From contig NZ_JALGQE010000004.1 in assembly GCF_022810405.1 (NCBI RefSeq), forward strand, positions 1 through 64,000: a stretch of 64,000 bases of DNA. The letters run 5' to 3'. Made by a program: the position numbers and the translations under genes. Below the pieces are notes generated by a model, which saw only the letters and a program-made list of their open reading frames with translations, ran no database searches and was not told where the DNA came from. The DNA is from Rhodococcus sp. ARC_M5. Lineage in GTDB: Bacteria; Actinomycetota; Actinomycetes; Mycobacteriales; Mycobacteriaceae. Numbering within the stretch: the stretch's first letter is position 1; every line of letters starts with the position of its first letter. Positions 37,330 to 45,257 of this stretch are shown in pieces.

Positions 37330-38410
37330 AGGCGAATGCAGCGGCGACGGTCTCCGAGAGCAGAGCTCCGTTGTGGGTGCTCAGTCCCGCCTTCAGTCCC
37401 GAATCGGCCTCGCAGGCAGCTTCCCAACCCTTGTCGGCCAGTGCGACGACGTACGGCAAGGTCGCGTTGGTGAGCGCGTAGGTGGAGGTCCGAGGCACGG
37501 CACCGGGCATGTTGGCGACGCAGTAGAACACCGACTCGTGCACCTTGTAGGTGGGGTCTGCGTGAGTGGTGGCGTGCGAATCCTCGAAGCAGCCGCCCTG
37601 ATCGATGGCGATGTCGACCAGAACCGAACCCGGCTTCATCCGCTGAACCAGACTGTTGGACACCAGCTTCGGCGCTTTGGCTCCGGGCACCAGTACGGCA
37701 CCGATGACCAGATCCGCTGCGAGAACCGCCTGTTCGAGTTCGTATGCGTTCGACACCAGCGTCTTGACGGCACCGCGGTACTGATCGTCGATGGCGCGTA
37801 GCGCTTTCACATCGAGATCGAGCACGGTGACATCGGCGTGCATGCCGAAAGCGATTGCGGTGGCATTCCTTCCGGACACACCGGCTCCGATCACCACAAC
37901 GTTGGCGGGGCGCACTCCGGGGACTCCACCCATGAGAACTCCGCGACCGCCTTCACTGGACATCAGGTGGTAGGCACCGGCCTGGGGCGCGAGGCGTCCG
38001 GCAACTTCGCTCATCGGCGCGAGCAGCGGCAGCGAACCGTCTGCAGCAGTGACGGTTTCGTATGCAATGGCAGTGGTGCCCGACTCCAGCAACGCATCGG
38101 TGCACGCTTTCGAGGCGGCGAGATGCAGGTACGTGAACAGCACCTGCCCCTTGCGCAAGCGTGAATACTCTTCGGCGATGGGCTCTTTGACCTTGAGCAG
38201 CAGATCAGCGGTCTCCCAGACCTCGGCGACGTCGGTGAGGATCTGCGCGCCGGCGGCCTTGTAGTCGGTGTCGGTGAACGACGATCCGGCCCCTGCCTCG
38301 GTTTCGATGATCACTTCGTGTCCTCGCGAGACCAGTTCGTGCACGCCCGCCGGGGTGATGGCCACCCGGTATTCGTGGTTCTTGATCTCGCGTGGAATTC
38401 CGATCTTCAT
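37328..38410 (-). CDS. ald: L-alanine dehydrogenase
   Basis: A 360-residue NAD-dependent enzyme that interconverts alanine with pyruvate and ammonium. It starts MKIGIPREIKNHEYRVAITP. Other blocks are LLLKVKEPIAEEYSRLRKGQ, with the substrate lysine, and FTYLHLAA. The NAD fold is VVVIGAGVSGRNATAIAFGM, and SVLVDIAIDQGGCFEDSHAT completes the signature. ATG 38410 has GGAGG five bases upstream. The length equals other Ald proteins. It is divergent from an Lrp-type regulator, the classical aldR-ald arrangement, and so is probably induced by alanine. Confidence 0.97.
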   Translation of the reverse strand: MKIGIPREIKNHEYRVAITPAGVHELVSRGHEVIIETEAGAGSSFTDTDYKAAGAQILTDVAEVWETADLLLKVKEPIAEEYSRLRKGQVLFTYLHLAASKACTDALLESGTTAIAYETVTAADGSLPLLAPMSEVAGRLAPQAGAYHLMSSEGGRGVLMGGVPGVRPANVVVIGAGVSGRNATAIAFGMHADVTVLDLDVKALRAIDDQYRGAVKTLVSNAYELEQAVLAADLVIGAVLVPGAKAPKLVSNSLVQRMKPGSVLVDIAIDQGGCFEDSHATTHADPTYKVHESVFYCVANMPGAVPRTSTYALTNATLPYVVALADKGWEAACEADSGLKAGLSTHNGALLSETVAAAFA

Positions 38411-38470
38411 GACAGCCTCCTCGATGCTGGGCGATGGGAGCCGTGGCCCCACCGGTTGTAGGCCAACTAT

Positions 38471-38512
38471 GAATTATCTACGAAATACCCGCAACGGATG
38501 TGAACATAATTC
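38471..38512. promoter_or_regulatory. Inverted repeat between ald and its regulator
   Basis: GAATTAT (38471-38477) and ATAATTC (38506-38512) form an inverted repeat in an AT-rich stretch of the 116-bp divergent region. It is a candidate AldR binding site. Confidence 0.5.
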
Positions 38513-38514
38513 TG

Positions 38515-38520
38515 TAGACT
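38515..38520 (+). promoter_or_regulatory. -10 box of a probable leaderless aldR transcript
   Basis: TAGACT is followed after six bases by ATG 38527, with no ribosome binding site. Confidence 0.55.
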
Positions 38521-38526
38521 CCCGAA

Positions 38527-39051
38527 ATGGTCAGCAATAGTTCATTCGAGACGGGCGACACGGGGCACCAGCCGAACGATGTTCGGCCCATTCCCCTGGA
38601 TCGAATCGACCACATCCTGCTCGACGAGCTACGCCGCGACGCTCGAACACCCAACAACGCACTCGCTGCGGCTGCCGGGATTGCGCCGTCCACTGCCCTG
38701 GGGCGGGTGCGCGCCCTCGTCGAACGCGGGGTCATTCGCGGCTTTCACGCCGATATCGACCCCGAGGCTCTCGGCCAGGGCATCCAGGCCATGATCTCGG
38801 TCCGGCTGCAAGCAGATGCTCGACGACGCATCAGCGAGTTCGGATCGAAGATCGCCTCACGGAAAGAGACGTTGAACATCTACTTCATTGCCGGTGCCGA
38901 CGATTTCCTGGTGCACGTCGCCACCGTCGACACCGCCACGCTGCGTGACTTCGTCGTCGAGAACCTCAGCGCCGACCCGGCCGTCGCCGCCACCGAGACC
39001 ATCCTCATCTTCGAGCACATACGACCGCGAAATACGCACGCGGACAAGTAG
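38527..39051 (+). CDS. aldR: Lrp/AsnC-family regulator, AldR-like
   Basis: A 174-residue regulator. The N-terminal HTH is LDRIDHILLDELRRDARTPN, then LAAAAGIAPSTALGRVRALVE. The RAM ligand domain contains IQAMISVRLQADARRRISEF and YFIAGADDFLVHVATVDT. In mycobacteria AldR controls the divergent ald gene in response to alanine, and the arrangement is the same here. It ends 6 bp from the convergent Hsp70-like gene. Confidence 0.85.
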   Translation: MVSNSSFETGDTGHQPNDVRPIPLDRIDHILLDELRRDARTPNNALAAAAGIAPSTALGRVRALVERGVIRGFHADIDPEALGQGIQAMISVRLQADARRRISEFGSKIASRKETLNIYFIAGADDFLVHVATVDTATLRDFVVENLSADPAVAATETILIFEHIRPRNTHADK

Positions 39052-39057
39052 ATTCGA

Positions 39058-40956
39058 TCAGGGAGCGGGTGGAATGAGCGGAGGGAACACCGGCAACGTG
39101 AAGTCGGGAAGGCCCGGGATCAGCGGCGGTGGCTGCTGCGTCGTCGGAGGAACGGACTCGACGGGTGGTGGCGGCGGTGCCGGCTCGGCCGTGGTCGTCG
39201 TCGGCTCCGGCGTCCACGGCTCCTGGTAGACCTCGGTCTCCGGTGGCACCGTGGTCGGCTCGACGGTGGTCTCCGGCGCGGGCGGCGGCAGGACCGGCGC
39301 AGGGATCATCGGCGTCGGCGGCGCAGTGGTGACGGCCGGAGCGTCGGTCTGGGTGCGACTGACCGAGGTGTCGACCACCTGCGGTGCGTTCTGCTGGGTG
39401 AGCATGAAGCCGGAGACGCCGACCACTGCAGCCAGACCGAGCGCGAGAACACCACCGGTTCGGAGCCTCCGTCGCGCCCGCGTGCGATCGTCTTCGCCGT
39501 CGTCGTCGTCGTAATCGGCATCGAGCCAATAGACGTTCTTCAGCTGGAACGGCACGGGCTTGCCGTCGTCTGCAGCAGAATCGGTGCCGATCTTCGATGT
39601 GGGTGTCTGCGTAACAGTCTCTGCTACAGCAGGATCGGATGCAGCAGACCCTGATGTAACGGTGGCGGCCACCTCGGGCACCGTGGCCGAGTTCTCCGCA
39701 GACCGCTCCCCCGTGTTCGAGCTCAACGCAACGACCTCCCCGTCGACCCGCGCCCCCTGCACGTGGTCGTCGAGAACATCATCCACTACCGGCAGCGGCG
39801 ATTCCGAATCGACGGGAACGGAATCGGAAGATTCGACAGGATCGGTGAATCTCGAGGACTCGAAACCGCCCGCCGCGGCCGCGGCCGCGGCGTCAGCACC
39901 CGCCGGGGCCGACGCGATCCACGGACGAGCCGGAACCGGACGGCCGGGGGCAGACGGCGGAGCCGGCGGACGCACCCGCGAGCCGGGTTCGGCCACGATC
40001 GCCGCGGCAGGGTTCACGGTGTCCGCGACCGGGCGATCCGCACGGGGACTTCCCTGCGCTCCGGTTCGCGTCCGCGAGTGCGGCCGAGCCGCAAGCGCTG
40101 CTCCACGTGCCGCAACGGTCTCGGGTTCGGTCGGAACGAGAGCCGGGAGCTCGAGCAACGGGCCGACGCGATTCTGCACGATCGGCATGCGCGCTCCACC
40201 GCCGATCAGGACGACCGCATCGATGGGTACGTTTGCGCCGATCATCACTCCGCGCGCGAACTCGATGGCTTCGTCCACCAGGTCGGTGATGAGCAACTCG
40301 AAGTTCTCACGCGAGAGCAGGATCATGCCGCTCGCATCCGGCAAGCACACCGCGTCCTGGGTGGACAGGCGTTCCTTGGCGATGCGGCAACGCTTCTCGA
40401 ACAGCGGCATGTCGGGGTCGGTCGGGTTCTTCCCGAGGCGGCGGAGCTGGTTGTTGCGCACGTGGGCGTCGAGCAGATCTCCGCTGTACTCACCCGAGCG
40501 CTGCGAGGCGATGACGGTTCGCTGCACCAGGTCCACGACGCTGACGGTCAAGCCGGAGCTGCCGAGGTCGAACAGGGCGACAGAACTGCAGTTGCGGGCT
40601 TCGCCCGTCGCCGCGAGGTACTCGACAACAGCTTCCACCTCGTGCACGAGGTGGTAGTTGTGCAGGTGCGCACCGGCGAGGGCCGCCTGCAGCGCGTCGG
40701 CCTGGCGCGGGTCGCGGTACGCGACACCGGTGGCGAGTTCGGGCTCGGTTTCGGCCGCGGCACCGATCGATTCGACGGCCAGGTGCGGAAGGTCTCCCCC
40801 GACGCTGTCGATGACTTCGTTGCGGAAGAACAGCGGCCGTTCGATGTCGCTGACCAGGCCGGAGGGGTCGGCGGCCGGTGTCCCGAACTGTTCGGCCCTG
40901 GGCTGCGCCGTGCGCACGGCTCGGGTCCCCATGGACACCCCAAGCAGCACAGTCAC
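39058..40956 (-). CDS. Membrane-anchored Hsp70-like protein 4
   Basis: A 632-residue protein. The ATPase fold spans about residues 1-290: VTVLLGVSMGTRAVRTA, phosphate-2 VALFDLGSSGLTVSVVD, and adenosine motif AVVLIGGGARMPIV. A disordered linker of about 200 residues follows, then a basic patch (RTRARRRLRTGG), one transmembrane helix (VLALGLAAVVGVSGFML) and a Pro/Thr-rich outer tail ending with PPPLIPGLPDFTLPVF. I set the start at GTG 40956, preceded by GTGAGG, because the phosphate-1 loop then begins as in the paralogue at 62013-63368. An earlier GTG at 41004 is possible. The LIPGLP tail is shared with that paralogue. Confidence 0.8.
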   Translation of the reverse strand: MTVLLGVSMGTRAVRTAQPRAEQFGTPAADPSGLVSDIERPLFFRNEVIDSVGGDLPHLAVESIGAAAETEPELATGVAYRDPRQADALQAALAGAHLHNYHLVHEVEAVVEYLAATGEARNCSSVALFDLGSSGLTVSVVDLVQRTVIASQRSGEYSGDLLDAHVRNNQLRRLGKNPTDPDMPLFEKRCRIAKERLSTQDAVCLPDASGMILLSRENFELLITDLVDEAIEFARGVMIGANVPIDAVVLIGGGARMPIVQNRVGPLLELPALVPTEPETVAARGAALAARPHSRTRTGAQGSPRADRPVADTVNPAAAIVAEPGSRVRPPAPPSAPGRPVPARPWIASAPAGADAAAAAAAGGFESSRFTDPVESSDSVPVDSESPLPVVDDVLDDHVQGARVDGEVVALSSNTGERSAENSATVPEVAATVTSGSAASDPAVAETVTQTPTSKIGTDSAADDGKPVPFQLKNVYWLDADYDDDDGEDDRTRARRRLRTGGVLALGLAAVVGVSGFMLTQQNAPQVVDTSVSRTQTDAPAVTTAPPTPMIPAPVLPPPAPETTVEPTTVPPETEVYQEPWTPEPTTTTAEPAPPPPPVESVPPTTQQPPPLIPGLPDFTLPVFPPLIPPAP

Positions 40957-41131
40957 GGTGGTCGGCCTCACTTCGATCGGCAAATGTTCTCGGACGCGAT
41001 ACACCTCGTCCAGTGCGCCAGGCTACCGCCTCGGATCGATCGACGGGTCGCGTGCCCCGAAGGTGCACGCCCTCGCATTCCCCGAAACCTGTCCGACTCC
41101 CTGCCCGGCCGGCCCGAACCGAACCTGCGGT

Positions 41132-42598
41132 CTACTCCGGAACCACCGAATCGACGGACGGTCGGTACAACTCACCGCTGTACTCGAACGTCCGCTCGTA
41201 CAGGTCGGCATCGGACAAGCGGGCCGGCCCGAGGACCGGAAGCTCGACGGGACCGGGAGCAGCCGCGTCGGTGGACTCTGCCGCCGCAGAGAGCGCGGCG
41301 GCGAACGTGGAATCGATGGGTATCTGCTCGTCGATCAGCGGCGTGGGCGGCGGCGTGTTTCCTCGGGTGTAGACCAGCCCCACCACTGCCACGATCATCA
41401 GAACCACGGTGGCGAGCACGGATGCGTCGCGCACCCGCCAGGTCCGGGAGCCACGGCGAATCGGTTCGGCGACGACACCCGGCTCGGGCACCTCGGGTGC
41501 GAGAACTTCCGGTGCAAGCACCTGGGGTTCGAGCACCGTGGGCCGCGCAGACACTTCGCCGTCGAAATCGGCGTCGTCGAGATCGGGTTCCGCAAGATCG
41601 GGTTCCGCAAGATCGACGTCCGAGACGGACGGGTGGATCGCGAGATCCTCGACCGCGAGTTGGTCGACGGTCAGGCCGTCGACCATCCACTCCTCGACCG
41701 TGCCGAAGCCTGTTGCGTCGGGTGCGACATACGTCTCGGGCGCATCGAGCAGTTCCGACGCATCGTCGGGGACGGTGATGATTCCCACATCCGCGTCGAG
41801 CGCGGCCACGGGTGGCCTTTCGTCGAGCGCAGCACCTGTGGCGACGGCCATTGCGGGTGCGTCGGGCACGTGGACGGCAACGTTCCACTTGTCTTCGATG
41901 ATGGTGCGCACTGCGGGGATGGCGGCGCCGCCGCCGATCAGCAGCACCGCGTCGGGTGCCTGCTTGGAGGCCCAGTCCAGAGCGTCGGAGACGAGCGGGG
42001 TGATCTCGCGCTCGAATTCCTTGCGGCTGAGCAGCATCGGGCCGCGGTTCGGTGCCCTGACGCCGACCGACGAGCTCACCAGCTCCTTGAGTTCACGGAA
42101 GAACGCCTGGTATTCCTCGTCGCCCTCGGGCCCTATCGGTGCAGGCAGAATGCCCTTGGCCATCACGATGCCTCGGACCACCTCGTCGAAGCGGTCACCG
42201 CTGATGTCCACGGTGCGCGCAGTCCACTCGACGTACTCGCCCGCAACGTCGAGTGCGGTCGCCGAAAGCCCCTTCTTGCCCAGGTCCACGACCAGGACGT
42301 AGTCCTTGTCCTCCAGTTCCGGAACCGTCATGGCGTACGCGAGCAGGGCGTGGGACTCCTCGACCATCCGAGCCCTCGGCACGGTGCCGTCACCGAGGGT
42401 CTCCAGCAACGCCGTGACGGCTGCGGTATCCCATCCGGCCAGGACGATGTCCTCGAACGGCCCGAGGTCGACGAGCTTGCCGGGCAGCAGGTCGTGTGCC
42501 CCCTCGGCGTCTATGGAGTCCTCGACACGGCGGCCGTCTGCGACGTACGCGATGCGCACCGCACCGGTACCCACGGACACCCCGCAGATTCCACCCAT
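41132..42598 (-). CDS. Membrane-anchored Hsp70-like protein 5
   Basis: A 488-residue protein with the same plan: MGGICGVSVGTGAVRIAYVA, phosphate-2 YVLVVDLGKKGLSATALDV, adenosine motif AVLLIGGGAAIPAVRTI, and ATGAALDERP closing the fold. An acidic linker has small repeats (DLAEPDLAEPDLDDAD, from a 15-bp tandem repeat near 41580-41610). One transmembrane helix (VLATVVLMIVAVVGLVYT) precedes a short outer tail of about 75 residues. The Gly in phosphate-2 is partly replaced by Lys (DLGKKG), so ATP turnover may be weak. The start at ATG 42598 has AAGGA upstream. It lies 175 bp upstream of protein 4, on the same strand. Confidence 0.8.
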   Translation of the reverse strand: MGGICGVSVGTGAVRIAYVADGRRVEDSIDAEGAHDLLPGKLVDLGPFEDIVLAGWDTAAVTALLETLGDGTVPRARMVEESHALLAYAMTVPELEDKDYVLVVDLGKKGLSATALDVAGEYVEWTARTVDISGDRFDEVVRGIVMAKGILPAPIGPEGDEEYQAFFRELKELVSSSVGVRAPNRGPMLLSRKEFEREITPLVSDALDWASKQAPDAVLLIGGGAAIPAVRTIIEDKWNVAVHVPDAPAMAVATGAALDERPPVAALDADVGIITVPDDASELLDAPETYVAPDATGFGTVEEWMVDGLTVDQLAVEDLAIHPSVSDVDLAEPDLAEPDLDDADFDGEVSARPTVLEPQVLAPEVLAPEVPEPGVVAEPIRRGSRTWRVRDASVLATVVLMIVAVVGLVYTRGNTPPPTPLIDEQIPIDSTFAAALSAAAESTDAAAPGPVELPVLGPARLSDADLYERTFEYSGELYRPSVDSVVPE

Positions 42599-42719
42599 CG
42601 ACCAGACAGTCCTTCGCAAAATTGTGTTTCGACGCCCGATCCGGCGTCCGTACGAGCCCCCGCTCCACTCGAAGTGTACGGCGACCGAAATACCGACAAA
42701 GGCATCGGAGGTAACGCTA

Positions 42720-42744
42720 CTAAACAATCTGCGATATTGTTTAG
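42720..42744. promoter_or_regulatory. Palindromic site at the carrier-protein operon promoter
   Basis: CTAAACAAT and ATTGTTTAG form a perfect 9-bp inverted repeat with a 7-base spacer, in the divergent region between Hsp70-like protein 5 and the carrier-protein gene. It aligns without gaps with 55251-55273, which precedes the second operon of the glycan cluster. Confidence 0.65.
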
Positions 42745-42850
42745 AAGGGTCTGGGGAGACTTAGGGTCGAGTAGGCGCGCTGTCGGCCGACCCTGAGTCG
42801 ACGACGAGGCCGTCCGGTCTCGTGGTTAACGCGATCGGTGGAGGTTTTCG

Positions 42851-43108
42851 ATGCAGACGCTCAATGCGCACGACGTGGTCAGAGTGCGAACCGTTCTGGA
42901 GAAATTCGGAAAGCTGCCGGTCCCCGTGGAGGGCATCGACGAAGCTGCGGATCTCTACGACAGCGGCCTCACCTCGCACGCCAGCGTCAACGTCATGATC
43001 GCGCTCGAGGACGAGTTCGACGTCGAGTTCCCCGACACCATGCTGCAGAAGTCGACGTTCGGCTCCATCAACGCGATCTCCGCGGCCATCGCCCAGCTGA
43101 CGGATTGA
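42851..43108 (+). CDS. Atypical acyl/aminoacyl carrier protein
   Basis: An 85-residue carrier protein. Aligned on VMIALEDEFDVEFPD with normal ACPs, the phosphopantetheine serine is Ser42 in SGLTSHASV instead of the common DSL context. The GLTS motif is typical of carriers that accept amino acids from SerRS-like ligases. GGAGG lies six bases before the ATG. It is the first gene of an operon with a flavoprotein 4 bp downstream and such a ligase after it, so it should carry the aminoacyl intermediate. Confidence 0.85.
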   Translation: MQTLNAHDVVRVRTVLEKFGKLPVPVEGIDEAADLYDSGLTSHASVNVMIALEDEFDVEFPDTMLQKSTFGSINAISAAIAQLTD

Positions 43109-43112
43109 AGCC

Positions 43113-44267
43113 ATGACCACCGTCTACGAGAGCTCGATCGACCAGTCGATGACCGACGTGCTGGCCGTACTGCGGACGTATGCCGACGAGGTCGACCGCG
43201 ACGCCCGTTTCCCCACCGAATCGGTGGAGGCGCTACGCGACGCCGGCCTGCTCGGGGTCGGAATTCCGCGGGAGTTCGGCGGGGGTGGCGCGACACTGAC
43301 CGACATAGCCAGGATCTCGCGCGCCCTCGGTGCCGAGTGCGCGTCGACGGCGATGATCTTCGTGATGCACCAGTCGCAGGTGCTGAGCATCGTCCGCCAC
43401 GGCAAGTCCGACGCCATGGCCGACCTGCAACGGCGAATCGTGACCGATCGCATTCTGGTGGCGTCGGCCACCACCGAGATCAACATCGGCGGCGACGTTC
43501 GCTCGAGCAGTTGTGCGGTGGAGTACGACGGCGAGCAGATCACGCTGAGCAAGAACGCACCGGTCATCTCCTACGGCGAGTACGCGCAGATCGTGTTGGC
43601 GACCGCGCGGCGCAGTGTCGACAGCCCGCCGAGCGATCAGGTGCTCGTGGTGTGCGAGAAGCCCGATGTGACGTTGGAGAAGACCGGCACCTGGGACACC
43701 CTCGGTTTCCGCGGCACCTGCAGCCCCGGCTTCATGCTGGCCGCTCGCACGACGACGTCGAACATTCTGGGCGACAACTACGGCGACATCTCCGCGCAGA
43801 CCATGCTGCCGGTGGCGCACGTGTTGTGGGGATCGGCGTGGCTCGGCATCGCGGACGCGGCCGTCACCAAGGCGCGCAAGTCCGTACAGAAGGCCGCGCG
43901 CAAGACACCGGGAACGCCGCCGCCGAGCGCGCTGCGTCTGGCGGAGTTGACGGTGGTGCACGAGCAGCTCGTGGACACCGTGTTCGGTGCCGCTGCCAAG
44001 TTCGAGGCCGTCGCAGACAGTCCGGCCGAGCTCGGAGCCATCGGCTTCGCGCTCAAGATCAACAACGTCAAGGTCACCGCCTCGACGCTCGTCATCGACA
44101 TCGTCGGCAAGGCACTGCAGATCTGCGGCATCTCCGGCTACCGACAGGACGGCGAGATGAGCATCGGCCGTCATCTCCGCGACGCGCACGGGTCCGCGAT
44201 CATGGTCAGCAACGAACGCATCCTGGGACACAACGCCCAGCTCTCCCTCGTCTACAAGGGCAAGTGA
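43113..44267 (+). CDS. Acyl-CoA-dehydrogenase-like flavoprotein
   Basis: A 384-residue flavoprotein of the acyl-CoA dehydrogenase fold. The N-terminal helices include LRDAGLLGVGIPREFGGGG. The FAD part includes VASATTEINIGGDVRSSSC and FRGTCSPGFML. The C-terminal helices include ALQICGISGYRQDGEMSIGR. The usual catalytic Glu in a YEGT context seems absent: the matching place reads DAHGSAIM. It could oxidise a carrier-bound aminoacyl group, as the related enzymes do with prolyl carriers in pyrrole formation, but the substrate is inferred from context. It starts 4 bp after the carrier stop and overlaps the ligase by one base. Confidence 0.8.
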   Translation: MTTVYESSIDQSMTDVLAVLRTYADEVDRDARFPTESVEALRDAGLLGVGIPREFGGGGATLTDIARISRALGAECASTAMIFVMHQSQVLSIVRHGKSDAMADLQRRIVTDRILVASATTEINIGGDVRSSSCAVEYDGEQITLSKNAPVISYGEYAQIVLATARRSVDSPPSDQVLVVCEKPDVTLEKTGTWDTLGFRGTCSPGFMLAARTTTSNILGDNYGDISAQTMLPVAHVLWGSAWLGIADAAVTKARKSVQKAARKTPGTPPPSALRLAELTVVHEQLVDTVFGAAAKFEAVADSPAELGAIGFALKINNVKVTASTLVIDIVGKALQICGISGYRQDGEMSIGRHLRDAHGSAIMVSNERILGHNAQLSLVYKGK

Positions 44268-45214
44268 TGACTACCACCCACTCCGCACCGGAGACCGAAC
44301 TCAGCGAACTCGACTCCGCCCGAGCGGCTTTCCGCGCCGAGCTCACCGACGCCGGCCTGTTGGTACCCAGCTCGATTCCCGGGTTGTACGGGCGCAGCGG
44401 TGAATTCGAGGACATCATCGAGTTCGTCGATGCCCGTGTCACCGAGGCCGGGCTGGCCGAACACGGCCGTCAGGCAACGCGGTTCCGGTTCGCTCCCGTA
44501 TTTCCACGGGAAGCGTTCGAGCGCACCGACTACATCGCGTCGTTCCCCAACCTCACCGGTGCCATCAACACCTTCGAGGGAGACAACAAGGAACACGCCG
44601 CGTTGTTGGCGGAGAGATCCGACGGCAAGGACTGGGATCACTTCCTCCACTCCGCAGGCACCATGCTGGTCTCGGCCGCCTGCCACCCGTCGTACTCGAT
44701 GCTCACCGGCACACTGCCTGCCGAGGGCACGCTGATGGACATCTACGGCTACTGCTTCCGGCACGAGCCCGCGGTGGATCCGGCTCGGATGCAAGCATTT
44801 CGGATGCACGAGTTCGTACGGGTCGGCACCCCCGACGAGGCGATCGCGCACCGCGAACGCTGGGTGCCGCGCGGCCTGCAGGTACTGGCCGATCTGGGAT
44901 TGGAAGCCGAGGCGGTCATCGCCAACGATCCGTTCTTCGGTCGCGCCGGACGCATGCTGGCGGCGAACCAGCGCAACGAGAACCTCAAGACCGAACTGGT
45001 CGTCAAACTCTACGGAGATCTCGACGACGGCACCGCGGTGGTCTCGTGCAACTGCCACCGCGATCACTTCGGGCACACCTTCGACATCTCCACCGTCGAC
45101 GGCGAGCCCGCCCACAGCGCGTGTGTCGGGTTCGGCATGGAACGCATCGCCCTGGCACTGCTCCGCACCCACGGACTCGATCGTTCGGCCTGGCCGGCTG
45201 CACTGCGCCACTGA
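44267..45214 (+). CDS. Amino acid:[carrier protein] ligase (SerRS-like)
   Basis: A 315-residue homologue of the class II SerRS catalytic core without the tRNA-binding arm. Motif 2 is AFRMHEFVRVG and motif 3 is ACVGFGMERIALAL. Cys139 (SAACHPSYS), Glu182 (MHEFV) and Cys286 (ACVGF) have the spacing expected for the active-site zinc. Known members activate glycine or alanine with ATP and load it on a carrier phosphopantetheine instead of tRNA. The ATG overlaps the previous stop as TGATG. With the carrier protein two genes upstream it forms a complete loading pair. Confidence 0.9.
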   Translation: MTTTHSAPETELSELDSARAAFRAELTDAGLLVPSSIPGLYGRSGEFEDIIEFVDARVTEAGLAEHGRQATRFRFAPVFPREAFERTDYIASFPNLTGAINTFEGDNKEHAALLAERSDGKDWDHFLHSAGTMLVSAACHPSYSMLTGTLPAEGTLMDIYGYCFRHEPAVDPARMQAFRMHEFVRVGTPDEAIAHRERWVPRGLQVLADLGLEAEAVIANDPFFGRAGRMLAANQRNENLKTELVVKLYGDLDDGTAVVSCNCHRDHFGHTFDISTVDGEPAHSACVGFGMERIALALLRTHGLDRSAWPAALRH

Positions 45215-45257
45215 TCGTTGCCGCTTCACCCGTGTACACACACGAAGGACCAAATCT

